DNA of 44,108 bases from Bacteroidota bacterium (GCA_023423285.1 JAFAFV010000136.1:1-44108), one strand, 5' to 3'; shown: positions 1 through 8,486, counted from the first letter of the stretch. Notes: generated from the letters alone by a model not told the origin. A program made the numbers and translations.

Positions 1-37
1 TTGCAGAGAGACATTCTGAATAATATGCAGTTTTTAA

Positions 38-259
38 TTAGTATTCATCTTCGTTAAAAAGAAAATCTTCCTGGGTAGGGTAATCCGGCCAGATGTCTTC
101 AATCGTTTCATACACATCTCCTTCTTCATCCAGTTCCTGCAGGTTTTCAACCACTTCAATAGGCGCACCGCTTCGGATGGCATAGTCAATCAATTCATCT
201 TTGGTAGCCGGCCAGGGAGCATCTTCTAAATAGGAAGCTAATTCAAGTGTCCAAAACAT
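38..259 (-). CDS. DUF2795-like small acidic protein
   Basis: Encodes 73 residues, very acidic, with no signal peptide or membrane segment. The middle part (TKDELIDYAIRSGAP, then VVENLQEL) resembles the DUF2795 fold found in short Bacteroidota proteins; I recognise the family only loosely and its function is unknown. It is transcribed alone, away from the LolD-type ATPase gene. A well-formed promoter lies upstream (TTTG at 349-352, TACTTTTG at 322-329, 19-nt spacer), giving a leader of about 55 nt. The complete promoter and compact acidic product favour a real, well-expressed gene. Confidence 0.8.
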   Translation of the reverse strand: MFWTLELASYLEDAPWPATKDELIDYAIRSGAPIEVVENLQELDEEGDVYETIEDIWPDYPTQEDFLFNEDEY

Positions 260-321
260 ATCTGATAAGATTTATTAGTTATTAGATTTTTTGAGAGCGT
301 TTTATCTTTTCAAAATTTTTG

Positions 322-352
322 CAAAAGTAACCGTATTCTACAATTTACCAAA
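322..352 (-). promoter_or_regulatory. Bacteroidota sigma-ABfr-type promoter of the DUF2795-like gene
   Basis: Read on the minus strand, TTTG (349-352) is followed by exactly 19 nt and then TACTTTTG (322-329), matching the Bacteroidota -33/-7 consensus TTTG and TAnnTTTG. Transcription should begin about 5 nt past the -7 box. Confidence 0.7.
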
Positions 353-452
353 TTGCTTTTTTACAGGTTCTAATTTTTTGCCAGCCTGCTTTTCCATCAC
401 GCTTGAAATTGCAGCAGAATTGCCGATATTTGAATGATAATTTGTCAGATTC

Positions 453-1103
453 ATGATATCGGGTAAAAATATTTTTAAAGCTTACGGTCAGGTAAAGGTG
501 CTAAAAGGTGTAAATATTGACATTCAGAAAGGAGAAGTGGTTTCTATTGTTGGCCCTTCGGGTAGCGGTAAAAGTACGCTCTTACACATACTGGGCACAC
601 TTGATAATGCAGATTCCGGCGAAGTGACGATGAATGATGTACAGATTGATCAGCTATCTGGCAAAAAACTTTCTTCCTTTCGTAATAAAAATATAGGCTT
701 TGTATTTCAATTTCATCATTTGCTGCCCGAGTTTTCGGCGCTTGAAAATGTTTGCATTCCCGGCTGGCTTTCAGGCAGAAAAAAGAAACTGGTAGAAAGC
801 GAGGCGAATAAATTGCTTGAAATATTAGGCGTATCTCACCGCCTGAGCAATAAGCCTAATGAACTGAGCGGTGGCGAACAACAACGCATTGCCGTGGCAA
901 GGGCATTGATCAACCATCCAGCCATTGTTTTTGCTGATGAACCCACTGGCAACCTTGATACCGCCAATGCCAAGGAACTGCACGATCTTTTCTTTAAACT
1001 ACGTGACGAATTTGACCAAACCTTTCTGATTGTAACGCACAACGAAGAACTGGCACGGCTGAGCGACCGTGTGCTGCATATGAAAGATGGCCTTATAATT
1101 TAA
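453..1103 (+). CDS. lolD: LolD-type ABC transporter ATP-binding protein
   Basis: Cytoplasmic ATPase of 216 residues of the LolD/MacB subfamily, which powers release of lipoproteins from the inner membrane or MacB-type export. Walker A GPSGSGKST is at residues 34-42, the Q-loop region FQFHHLLPEFSALENV at about 86-100 is very LolD-like, the signature LSGGE at 138-142, Walker B FADEP around 160, and the switch His at 196 in VTHN. Length is normal. No permease (LolC/E) gene is adjacent, so it must pair with a subunit encoded elsewhere. The exact substrate is inference; the family call is firm. The gene is monocistronic and converges on a lipoprotein gene. Confidence 0.9.
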   Translation: MISGKNIFKAYGQVKVLKGVNIDIQKGEVVSIVGPSGSGKSTLLHILGTLDNADSGEVTMNDVQIDQLSGKKLSSFRNKNIGFVFQFHHLLPEFSALENVCIPGWLSGRKKKLVESEANKLLEILGVSHRLSNKPNELSGGEQQRIAVARALINHPAIVFADEPTGNLDTANAKELHDLFFKLRDEFDQTFLIVTHNEELARLSDRVLHMKDGLII

Positions 1104-1109
1104 TTGCAA

Positions 1110-1133
1110 AAAGCCCTGATATATCAGAGCTTT
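1110..1133. terminator. Short hairpin between convergent genes
   Basis: An 11-bp imperfect stem (AAAGC/GCTTT, one C-A mismatch, CTGAT/ATCAG) with almost no loop lies between two convergent stop codons. A-rich sequence on the left and T-rich on the right suggest a weak bidirectional terminator. Confidence 0.4.
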
Positions 1134-1155
1134 ATGCATTATATTATAAGTAAAT

Positions 1156-1575
1156 CTAACGCTGGATGGTGTATACTGTTTTAGAAACTGTTCCTTCGTT
1201 AACCAGCGTCATTTTATTGATGGTACCCACAAAGTTTTCCTGAATTTTATACGTTTCCCCATTCAATACGATTGTTTTAGTATCAACAAAAGAATACGTG
1301 TAAGATGTAGAAGTGGCAGTACCATCACCATTGTAAATTTTAGCCACACCATTTGATTCAAATTTCAGGTATTGCCCGTCTGCCAGCAAATCCGTTTTAA
1401 TGCCCGTTGAAGCTGATGGCGGTGTATATACTTCTCTTTCAAAAACCGTCCATCTGCCAGTTTTTATTTGATTATTAATCGTGTCAAGCCCAATTGCATC
1501 CCGCGTACGAGAGCAGGAGGTAAAAAGAAGAACAGCGACACAAGTGAGTGAAAAAAGTTTAAATAAAGTTTTCAT
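1156..1575 (-). CDS. Small secreted lipoprotein, function unknown
   Basis: I start it at the ATG at 1575, giving 139 residues beginning MKTLFKLFSLTC, a lysine-containing hydrophobic signal with lipobox LLFTSC directly before the mature Cys. An in-frame start at 1626 would put 17 non-signal residues in front and is unlikely. The mature part is soluble, beta-rich and polar, reminiscent of lipocalin-like Bacteroidota lipoproteins, but no motif lets me name it. It lies 78 nt downstream of the adenosyltransferase gene on the same strand and could be co-transcribed with it. Confidence 0.75.
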   Translation of the reverse strand: MKTLFKLFSLTCVAVLLFTSCSRTRDAIGLDTINNQIKTGRWTVFEREVYTPPSASTGIKTDLLADGQYLKFESNGVAKIYNGDGTATSTSYTYSFVDTKTIVLNGETYKIQENFVGTINKMTLVNEGTVSKTVYTIQR

Positions 1576-1653
1576 ATACGCTATAATTTGGATTAAAAAA
1601 GATTTATAACGCAAATCTCTATTCAACTTATATGCCAGTTATGGTTAAAGCAA

Positions 1654-2211
1654 TCACATTCTGGCCTTCCATGGTATATCGGCAACGTGCAATAAATGCC
1701 CTGTGTAGCGAGCCAGTACAAATAAATAATCGCTTAGCCGATTGAGGTACCTGATCACAACTGGCTCTACCTCCGTTTCTTCTGAAAGTCTTACACAGCA
1801 ACGTTCGGCGCGCCTGCATACGCACCTGGCAACGTGCAGTTGAGAAATGGATACATTTCCGCCAGGCAAAATAAACGACTTCATAGGTGTTAGAATTTTT
1901 TCCATGGCATCTATCTGTTCTTCCAAAAAAGTACAGTCAGTTTCATGCAGATCAGGGATAGACATTTTTGTTCCTCTATCCGGATCACAAGCCAGCGCAG
2001 AACCAACGGTAAACAACCTGTCCTGCACTTCCTGTAAAGTAATTAAACTACGTTCATCACTTAGTAGGTCTTTACACAATCCTATGTGCGCATTCAATTC
2101 ATCCACGGTGCCGTAAGCTTCAATACGCATGTGCGCTTTTGAAACTTTAGTTCCACCGATTAATGAAGTCCTTCCCCTATCTCCTGTTTTTGTGTATATT
2201 TTAAAAGCCAT
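1654..2211 (-). CDS. PduO-type cob(I)alamin adenosyltransferase
   Basis: Transfers the adenosyl group of ATP to cob(I)alamin to make coenzyme B12, in the cytoplasm. The N-terminal ATP loop TGDRGRTSLIGG at about residues 8-19, the YGTVDELNAHIGL helix (33-45) and the C-terminal RYLNRLSDYLFVLAR helix are hallmarks of the PduO/MMAB family; 185 residues is standard. The ATG at 2211 (MAFKIYTKTGD) is the family start; a TTG 21 nt upstream overlaps the -7 box. No other B12 gene is in the window, so it probably serves salvage of imported corrinoid for enzymes encoded elsewhere. Confidence 0.93.
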   Translation of the reverse strand: MAFKIYTKTGDRGRTSLIGGTKVSKAHMRIEAYGTVDELNAHIGLCKDLLSDERSLITLQEVQDRLFTVGSALACDPDRGTKMSIPDLHETDCTFLEEQIDAMEKILTPMKSFILPGGNVSISQLHVARCVCRRAERCCVRLSEETEVEPVVIRYLNRLSDYLFVLARYTGHLLHVADIPWKARM

Positions 2212-2229
2212 AGCTGCTGTTTTGTTTGC

Positions 2230-2237
2230 CAAATATA
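2230..2237 (-). promoter_or_regulatory. -7 box of the adenosyltransferase gene
   Basis: TATATTTG on the minus strand fits TAnnTTTG and ends 18 nt before the ATG at 2211. I see no good TTTG at the -33 distance. It also argues against the upstream TTG start, which it overlaps. Confidence 0.5.
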
Positions 2238-2244
2238 GTATTAA

Positions 2245-2274
2245 AAAAGAGGCCTGTTTTTACAGACCTCTTTT
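2245..2274 (-). terminator. Rho-independent terminator of the OmpA-family gene
   Basis: Stem AAAAGAGG/CCTCTTTT extended by CTGT/ACAG across one mismatch, with a four-T loop. On the minus strand the stem is followed by T-rich sequence. It lies 26 nt after the OmpA-family stop codon at 2301. Confidence 0.75.
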
Positions 2275-2300
2275 ATATTAAAGGAACAAAAATATTGTTT

Positions 2301-3164
2301 TTATTCAGTTGGCGCAGGTGCCTGGTCAAGCAGTTCTAAAAACTGGTCAAGCTTTGGCGTAATAATGATCTCAGTTCTTCTGTTGCGAGCCCTTCCCACT
2401 TCGCTGTCATTGTCACTTATTGGATTATACTGGCCGCGACCACCTGCAGTAAGGCGTTTGGGGTCAATACCGTAATTATTTTGCAGTGCCTGCACCACAG
2501 ATGATGCCCTAAGCGTACTCAAATCCCAATTGTTGCGGATATTGGGCCTGTTGATGGGCACGTTGTCGGTATTACCTTCTACCAGTACTTCGTACTCTTT
2601 ATAATCCTGAATGATCTTAGCAATTTTACTCAGCGTTTCGCCAGCCCTGTCAGAAATTTCGTAGCTGCCTGATTTGTACAGCATATTATCTGCTAAAGAA
2701 ATATAAACCACACCTTTCAAAACCTTCACATCCACATCTCTCAGTTCATCGCGGGAGAGGGAACGGGTAAGATTGTTGGTAAGTACCAGCGTTAATGAAT
2801 CGCTGCGGTTTTTAGCATTTACTAAATGCTGAATATACTTGTTAGAAGCATTGATCTCATCTACAAGTTTGGATATATTTACATTGCCCTGAGTATTTGA
2901 ATTTATGCTTTTATCAAGCGTGGCCTGCAATTGCTGTAAAGCGTTTCTTAAATTGCGGTTGTTGGCACGCTCCTGCGCCAAAATTTCTTCAAGACTTTTG
3001 ATCCGTTCTTTTGCTGCAGATAGCTCTGTCAGGTTATCATTGTACCGTTGTGCCAGGCCTTTGTAATCAGTTTCAAGAGTTGTGTACTTTTTTGTACTTA
3101 CGCATCCTGACAATATAAGTACTGCAAATACAGTTGTGAGGGAAAATAAAATGCTTCGTTTCAT
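2301..3164 (-). CDS. OmpA-family peptidoglycan-associated lipoprotein
   Basis: Starting at the ATG at 3164, a 287-residue protein with a signal peptide and lipobox LSGC near residue 20, so it should be an outer-membrane lipoprotein. A long alpha-helical coiled-coil region (about 30-110, rich in Leu, Asn, Glu and Lys) leads to a C-terminal OmpA/MotB domain (about 160-275) with the VEGNTDNVPIN and GRARNRRTEI motifs that bind diaminopimelate of peptidoglycan. The coiled coil spaces the membrane anchor from the wall. The earlier in-frame start at 3221 would add 19 residues before the signal peptide and is rejected. It has its own terminator and a long upstream region with GCAAAT repeats. Confidence 0.9.
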   Translation of the reverse strand: MKRSILFSLTTVFAVLILSGCVSTKKYTTLETDYKGLAQRYNDNLTELSAAKERIKSLEEILAQERANNRNLRNALQQLQATLDKSINSNTQGNVNISKLVDEINASNKYIQHLVNAKNRSDSLTLVLTNNLTRSLSRDELRDVDVKVLKGVVYISLADNMLYKSGSYEISDRAGETLSKIAKIIQDYKEYEVLVEGNTDNVPINRPNIRNNWDLSTLRASSVVQALQNNYGIDPKRLTAGGRGQYNPISDNDSEVGRARNRRTEIIITPKLDQFLELLDQAPAPTE

Positions 3165-3229
3165 AATGCTTATTTTTTTTATATACAATTTTATTGGGTC
3201 CAAATCGTAAAACTCTTGCACTTACAATA

Positions 3230-3263
3230 ATTTGCTTACGCAAATCCCGGAAAAAATCTCGGG
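3230..3263. promoter_or_regulatory. Paired inverted repeats upstream of the OmpA-family gene
   Basis: ATTTGC-TTAC-GCAAAT (3230-3245) is a perfect inverted repeat, followed directly by CCCG-N10-CGGG (3246-3263). Further copies of GCAAAT occur at 3265-3270 and 3282-3287. The cluster lies 66-123 nt upstream of the start codon, in the 279-nt intergenic region, which otherwise shows nothing recognisable. It could be an operator or leader structure; no regulator is known. Confidence 0.3.
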
Positions 3264-3443
3264 TGCAAATGCTCCTGAAACGGCAAATTTAAAGCCAGTT
3301 ATCTTAGTTATACATCTTTACAATCAACTCTTAACAAATATTTCAAACAAAAAGTTAGAATATTATAATATGCTGATGTAATTGAAATTGAATTGGTTGC
3401 AACTTGCAGAAAAAAAGATTTGGCAACTTTTGAATAGTGCTTA

Positions 3444-4148
3444 CTAATGAACTCTCATATGGTTATCTTGCAGCGTATCGCTTTCTATTTGCCCATCCCG
3501 CAAGCGAATGATGCGGCGGGCATGCCTGGCAATATCTTCTTCGTGGGTTACTAATATCACGGTGTTACCACTTGCGTGAATTTTTTCAAAGATATCCATA
3601 ATCTCATAAGACGTTTTGGTATCGAGATTACCTGTAGGTTCATCAGCAAGTATAATGGCAGGGTCATTTACTAGTGCTCTTGCAATAGCTACACGCTGGC
3701 TTTGACCCCCGCTCAGTTCATTGGGCCGGTGATGGTGCCTGTCTGTAAGGCTCACATTTTCCAGCATTTGCATTGCTTTTTCGCGGCGGGCTGCCTTGTT
3801 AATACCTGCGTAAATAAGTGGAAGGGTCACATTTTCAAGGGCGGTCCATGTATTTAAAAGATTGAATTGCTGAAAAACAAAACCTATTTCTTTATTACGT
3901 ACTTCTGCCAGGGCATTGTCATCCATTTTACTCACATCTTGCCCATTTAATATATAAGTGCCGGCGGTAAGTGTATCAAGGCAACCCAAAATATTCATTA
4001 GCGTACTTTTGCCACTGCCTGATGGACCCATTAGCGCCACGTAATCGTTTTTTTCAATTGTAAGGGTAAGGCCTTTCAACACAGGCAACTCCTGTGTACC
4101 CATAAAATAACTTTTGTGCAAATCTTTTATTTCTATAATCCCTGGCAT
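3444..4148 (-). CDS. MacB/LolD-type ABC transporter ATP-binding protein
   Basis: ATPase of 234 residues of the MacB/FtsE/LolD group. Walker A GPSGSGKST at 41-49, Q-loop VFQQFNLL at about 91-98, signature LSGGQ at 145-149, Walker B ILADEP at about 166-171, and THEE with the switch His. Residues 14-22 (YFMGTQELP) match the MacB N terminus, where YxxG contacts the permease. It starts only 3 nt after the gatC stop, so it is read as the second gene of a gatC operon. No permease gene is present. It is distinct from the LolD-type ATPase at 453, so the window holds two orphan ATPases of this subfamily. Confidence 0.9.
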   Translation of the reverse strand: MPGIIEIKDLHKSYFMGTQELPVLKGLTLTIEKNDYVALMGPSGSGKSTLMNILGCLDTLTAGTYILNGQDVSKMDDNALAEVRNKEIGFVFQQFNLLNTWTALENVTLPLIYAGINKAARREKAMQMLENVSLTDRHHHRPNELSGGQSQRVAIARALVNDPAIILADEPTGNLDTKTSYEIMDIFEKIHASGNTVILVTHEEDIARHARRIIRLRDGQIESDTLQDNHMRVH

Positions 4149-4151
4149 GAT

Positions 4152-4442
4152 TTATTTCTTGATCACTTTGGGTACTTTAAAAAATGTTCCATCAGTTGCC
4201 GGTGCATTTTGTAGCGCTTCTTCCCTACTTATAGACCCTTTCACAACATCATCGCGCAGCACATTGCGTTCTTCACTCATGTGCATTAGCGGCTCCACAT
4301 CTTTCAAATCAAGTTCGTTCAACTTTTCTACAAAACCTATCATACGTTGCAGGTCATCGGCTATTTCTTTTTTTTCACTTTCGGAAAAAGTAAGCCTGGA
4401 TAAATGTGCCAGTTTTTCTACCAATGACTCGTTTACTTCCAT
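4152..4442 (-). CDS. gatC: Asp-tRNA(Asn)/Glu-tRNA(Gln) amidotransferase subunit C
   Basis: GatC (96 residues) stabilises the GatA-GatB interface of the amidotransferase that converts misacylated Glu-tRNA(Gln) or Asp-tRNA(Asn) to the correct form. The pattern LVEKLAHLSRLTFSESE, a mid-region with MIGFVEKLNELDLKDVEPL, and the PLMH...R.D segment followed by a C terminus ending in FFKVPKVIKK are diagnostic. gatA and gatB are not in the window, which is common. The -7 box TATCTTTG ends only 4 nt before the ATG, so the mRNA is probably leaderless. First gene of a two-gene operon with the ABC ATPase. Confidence 0.95.
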   Translation of the reverse strand: MEVNESLVEKLAHLSRLTFSESEKKEIADDLQRMIGFVEKLNELDLKDVEPLMHMSEERNVLRDDVVKGSISREEALQNAPATDGTFFKVPKVIKK

Positions 4443-4446
4443 CTTT

Positions 4447-4454
4447 CAAAGATA
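4447..4454 (-). promoter_or_regulatory. -7 box of gatC, positioned for a leaderless mRNA
   Basis: TATCTTTG on the minus strand, an exact TAnnTTTG, ends 4 nt before the gatC ATG (4442). With the usual -7 to start distance, transcription would begin at or within a base or two of the ATG. Confidence 0.65.
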
Positions 4455-4513
4455 AACGGAATTACTTTTAAATGAAATTTACAAACGGTAATTAATTATA
4501 ATTGAAACAGTAT

Positions 4514-4521
4514 TAAATTTG
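4514..4521 (+). promoter_or_regulatory. -7 box of the proline dehydrogenase gene
   Basis: TAAATTTG matches TAnnTTTG and lies 22 nt before the ATG at 4544. The -33 position is AT-rich without a clear TTTG, so the match is partial. Confidence 0.5.
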
Positions 4522-4543
4522 CGCCAGTATATTCAAACGTTAT

Positions 4544-5773
4544 ATGAGCACTTACCCATCTGTTTCTTTCGACAATACCAAGTTTGCCTTTGAATACAAA
4601 ACTGACAGTGATCTAAAAGATGCCAAAAAACTGTTCACTTTAATGAGTAGCCCGGCGCTGGTTAAAATTGGCACTAAAATAACTCCCTGGGCCTTCAGGG
4701 CCGGTTTACCCGTTAAAAACATTATTAAAAAAACAATTTTTAAACAGTTTGCCGGAGGCGAAACACTGGAACAAACGGCTTCCGTGGCCAGCCATTTGTC
4801 AACATACAATGTGCAGGTTATACTGGATTATGCCGTAGAAGGTGGCGACGACACTGAACCCGAATACGACCATGCTGCCGATGAATTTATAAAAGTCATC
4901 TGCTATGCAGCCACACAGCCCAACGTTCCGTTTATGAGCGTAAAGGTTACAGGACTGTGCCGCGAAGCGCTTTTGGAAAGGCTGGATGAGATGATAAAAA
5001 ATTTGCAGGGCAGCCTGATCAAACGATATTTGAATGCACTGGAGCAATTGCCGCCAGCAGAAAGGGAAGAATGGGAAAGGGTGCGCCAGCGCCTTATACG
5101 CATTTGCGAAGCAGCAAGACAGAATAATGTGGGTATGATGATTGATGCTGAGGAAAGTTGGATAACTGACCCGCTTGATGCGCTGGTTACCCTGATGATG
5201 GACGCTTACAATAAAGAAAAAGCAGTTGTTTATAATACCGCGCAAATGTACCGGCACGACAGGCTGCAGTTTGTAAAAGACTGCTACGAGGCAGCCGTGG
5301 AAAGAGGGTTTATTTTTGCCATAAAACTGGTGCGCGGCGCTTACATGGAAAAGGAAAGAAAGCGCGCCCGGGACTTAGAATACCTTTCTCCCATTCAGCC
5401 TGATAAAGCTGCTACGGATGCAGATTATGATGCCGCGGTACAATTTTGTATTGAACGCCTTGATAAGATAGCAGTGAATATTTCAACCCATAATGAAAAA
5501 AGCAACATGCACGCTTTACAACAGTTGCAGGCCAACAAACTGCCGCTCAACCACCCGCGGGTAACCTTTAGCCAGCTTTACGGCATGAGTGATAATATTA
5601 CTTTTAACCTGGCGCACGCGGGCTGCAACGTGAGCAAGTACCTTCCCTTTGGTCCCGTGGAAGAGGTGATCCCCTACCTGATGCGCCGTGCCGAAGAAAA
5701 CACTTCTGTTGGCGGAAACACGGGCCGCGAAATCAGTTTGATCAAAAAAGAAGTGAAGAGAAGGAAATTGTAG
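4544..5773 (+). CDS. Proline dehydrogenase (monofunctional)
   Basis: FAD-dependent oxidation of L-proline to pyrroline-5-carboxylate, feeding electrons to the quinone pool. The protein (409 residues) has the PRODH barrel, with KLVRGAYMEKER around 270, the THNE segment after strand 7, and the C-terminal substrate-binding motif PYLMRRAEEN near 385-394 (the RRxxEN arginines bind the proline carboxylate). An inserted helical region at about 150-200 is typical of Bacteroidota and eukaryote-like PRODH. The bacterial P5C dehydrogenase is not fused and is not nearby. It is followed 63 nt later by a prolyl oligopeptidase gene on the same strand, which suggests joint use of proline-containing peptides. 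Confidence 0.93.
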   Translation: MSTYPSVSFDNTKFAFEYKTDSDLKDAKKLFTLMSSPALVKIGTKITPWAFRAGLPVKNIIKKTIFKQFAGGETLEQTASVASHLSTYNVQVILDYAVEGGDDTEPEYDHAADEFIKVICYAATQPNVPFMSVKVTGLCREALLERLDEMIKNLQGSLIKRYLNALEQLPPAEREEWERVRQRLIRICEAARQNNVGMMIDAEESWITDPLDALVTLMMDAYNKEKAVVYNTAQMYRHDRLQFVKDCYEAAVERGFIFAIKLVRGAYMEKERKRARDLEYLSPIQPDKAATDADYDAAVQFCIERLDKIAVNISTHNEKSNMHALQQLQANKLPLNHPRVTFSQLYGMSDNITFNLAHAGCNVSKYLPFGPVEEVIPYLMRRAEENTSVGGNTGREISLIKKEVKRRKL

Positions 5774-5836
5774 ATCATCCTCAAAGTTATCCTGACAAGT
5801 ATATTGCAGAGTATAATATTTAAAATTAATCTTGAT

Positions 5837-7993
5837 ATGAATAAGTTTTCACCTTATAAAAAACTGCTCACCATTTTATTTATTTCTTCATTCAGTATCA
5901 ACACTATGAGTCAGCAAAAAATACAATGGCCAGATGTGAAGCCTCCTGTGGCTGCCAAAAAAGAGCACATCAGGAATATTCATGATGATAAAGTGATTGA
6001 CAACTATTATTGGATGTATGATTATTTTGGCAAAGGGCCCGACAGTACCAACGTGATCAATTACCTGAAAGCCGAAAATACCTACCTGTCAAAAATGATG
6101 GCTGGAACTGAAGTGTTTCAGGATGAACTTTTTAAGGAAATGCGCTCCCGCATTAAAGAAAAAGATGAAAGTGTACCTGTGTTCAAAAACGGTTTTTATT
6201 ATTATACCCGCACTGAAGACGGCAAACAATATTTTAAATACTGCCGAAAAAAAGGCAACCTGAACGCGACCGAGGAAGTATTGCTTGACGTGGATAAAAT
6301 GGCTGAAGGCCATGCTTACTACTCTGCCGTTGGCTTCAACATTAGCCCGGATGACACCAAAATGGTATTTGGTGAAGACGTGGTTTCGCGCAGGCAATAC
6401 AATCTTTTTTTAAAAGATCTGAACACCGGTATAATAACAGACCTGGGAATTAAAAACACAACAGGAAGTTCTGTTTGGGCTGCAGACAACAAAACGATTT
6501 TTTATACTTCAAAAAACCCGGCCACACTTTTATCTGAAAAAATTATGCGTCATACCGTGGGTACTCCTGTAGCAAAAGACGTAGTTGTGTACGAAGAAAA
6601 AGACAAGTCAAATTACATAGGCGTTTATAAATCGAAAAATCAAAAATGGATCATCATCAGTTCAGGTGCAACCACTTCTTCAGAGAATTTTCTATTGCCA
6701 GCCGATAAGCCCAAGGGCAGGTTTGTATCGTTTCAGCCAAGAATGAAAGATGTATTATATGATATAACGCCGCTTGAAGATAAATTTCTTATCACAACCA
6801 ATAAAGATGCGCTGAATTTTAAAGTGATGGAAACACCATTATATAAAACCGGTGTTGAAAACTGGGAGGATTTTATTCCTCACCGGGCAGACGTGCTAAT
6901 GGAAGGTGTAGATGAGTTTAAAAATTTCCTGGTTTTTTCTGAAAGGCAAAACGGTTTATCTCAACTGGTGATGTTAAACCGTAAAACAGGCAAAAAAGAA
7001 TTTTTAAAATTTGATGAACCTGCTTATGCCTTATCAGCATCAGGCAATCCGGAATATAACACTGATAATTTCAGGTTTGGTTACACATCGCTAATAACGC
7101 CATCATCGCAATATGAGCAAAACCTTGCCACAGGTAAACGAACCATGCTAAAACAGCAGGAAGTGCTGGGCGGATACGATAAAACCCAATACCTGAGTGA
7201 AAGGCTTTTTGCCACTGCTGCAGATGGTACAAAGATTCCTGTATCAATTGTTTATAAAAAAGGTTTTAAAAAAGATGGCACGGCCCCGCTGCTGCAGTAT
7301 GCGTATGGCAGTTATGGAATCAGCATGGAGGCCACTTTCAACAGCAACCGCCTTTCCCTGCTTGATCGTGGATTTGCTTACGCCATTGCGCACATTAGGG
7401 GCGGCCAGGAAATGGGCCGTCAGTGGTACGAAGATGGCAAAATGATGAAAAAGAAAAATACGTTTACCGATTTTATTGATGTTTCTAAATTTTTAATTGA
7501 ACAAAAATATACCTCACCTCACCATTTATATGCACAGGGCGGCAGCGCGGGTGGCCTGCTAATGGGCGCCGTAGCCAATATGGCGCCGCAGTTATACAAC
7601 GGTATGATTGCGCAGGTGCCTTTTGTGGATGTGGTGAACACCATGCTTGATGAAAGTATTCCGCTTACTACAAATGAATATGACGAATGGGGCAATCCTA
7701 ATAATAAGGAAGCATATTCTTATATGAAAAGCTACTCGCCTTACGAGAACATCGGGAAACAACACTATCCCAATATTTTAGTCATCACAGGTTTGCACGA
7801 CAGCCAGGTACAATATTTTGAACCCGCCAAATGGGTGGCCAGATTACGGGAGACAAAGACAGGCGACAATGTGATCTTATTAAAAACAGATATGGCTTAT
7901 GGCCACGGTGGCGCCAGCGGGCGCTTTGATTATTTAAGAGATCTGGCGCTTATTTACAATTTTCTGTTTAAAATGGAAGGCATTACAAAATAA
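5837..7993 (+). CDS. Secreted prolyl oligopeptidase (S9A family)
   Basis: Serine peptidase cutting after proline in short peptides. From the ATG at 5837 the protein has 718 residues with a signal peptide (lysines, then LLTILFISSFSINTMS), so it is exported, probably to the periplasm. A seven-bladed propeller (about 80-420) precedes the alpha/beta hydrolase domain. The catalytic triad is visible: Ser570 in GGSAGG, Asp655 in GLHDSQV, His690 in YGHGG. The ISMEATFNSNRLSLLDRGF and IAHIRGGQEMGRQWYEDGK segments are typical of the S9A/oligopeptidase B branch. An upstream in-frame start at 5804 adds 11 residues before the signal and is less likely. Context with proline dehydrogenase supports peptide and proline catabolism. 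Confidence 0.93.
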   Translation: MNKFSPYKKLLTILFISSFSINTMSQQKIQWPDVKPPVAAKKEHIRNIHDDKVIDNYYWMYDYFGKGPDSTNVINYLKAENTYLSKMMAGTEVFQDELFKEMRSRIKEKDESVPVFKNGFYYYTRTEDGKQYFKYCRKKGNLNATEEVLLDVDKMAEGHAYYSAVGFNISPDDTKMVFGEDVVSRRQYNLFLKDLNTGIITDLGIKNTTGSSVWAADNKTIFYTSKNPATLLSEKIMRHTVGTPVAKDVVVYEEKDKSNYIGVYKSKNQKWIIISSGATTSSENFLLPADKPKGRFVSFQPRMKDVLYDITPLEDKFLITTNKDALNFKVMETPLYKTGVENWEDFIPHRADVLMEGVDEFKNFLVFSERQNGLSQLVMLNRKTGKKEFLKFDEPAYALSASGNPEYNTDNFRFGYTSLITPSSQYEQNLATGKRTMLKQQEVLGGYDKTQYLSERLFATAADGTKIPVSIVYKKGFKKDGTAPLLQYAYGSYGISMEATFNSNRLSLLDRGFAYAIAHIRGGQEMGRQWYEDGKMMKKKNTFTDFIDVSKFLIEQKYTSPHHLYAQGGSAGGLLMGAVANMAPQLYNGMIAQVPFVDVVNTMLDESIPLTTNEYDEWGNPNNKEAYSYMKSYSPYENIGKQHYPNILVITGLHDSQVQYFEPAKWVARLRETKTGDNVILLKTDMAYGHGGASGRFDYLRDLALIYNFLFKMEGITK

Positions 7994-8241
7994 TTGCAAT
8001 CATAAATTCATTGTTTTTCAAAACACTGTTAAACCCGCTGTGTTAATGAAAATTAAATATTATAATAACAGTACTTTTTACTAAAAAAAATTGTATATTC
8101 AACCAGCATTGAAACCTGTTTCACCTTTCTGTTTTAAAGATCAATGCAACAACTTTTTACTACTTAGAAGATATTGTACTATCAGCCAAATAACTGTTTA
8201 AGGGATTTAAAAAGATATTTTAAACTCTTTAAACAAAACAT

Positions 8242-8466
8242 ATGCGTATTACCAGTACCAACCCGCATGCAAGAGGTCTCCATACCAGTGATGGTTATGT
8301 GGTAAATATGAATATCAATTTCACAGGAAATGCCATCAACTATTTATCTTCAGCAACCTACAAAGGAATTAACCTAAAAGAATGGGTATGGCATGAACAG
8401 TTAATTAACGGAGAACGGTATTATATTATTACCGATAAAATTGTTAGCAGTCCTGTAGAAGAATAA
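8242..8466 (+). CDS. Small protein of unknown function
   Basis: A 74-residue ORF that I do not recognise. It is polar, with GYVVNMNINFTGNAINYLSS in the middle and a tail containing WVWHEQLINGERYYIITDK. No signal or membrane segment is visible. Support for a real gene is contextual: it is the only ORF between two well-defined genes, is preceded by 248 nt of AT-rich sequence with no other ORF, and is followed 20 nt later by a strong forward terminator at 8487-8517. The ATG at 8242 is preceded by an A-rich stretch typical of Bacteroidota initiation regions. Confidence 0.6.
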   Translation: MRITSTNPHARGLHTSDGYVVNMNINFTGNAINYLSSATYKGINLKEWVWHEQLINGERYYIITDKIVSSPVEE

Positions 8467-8486
8467 CCACTACAATCTCTTGCTTC

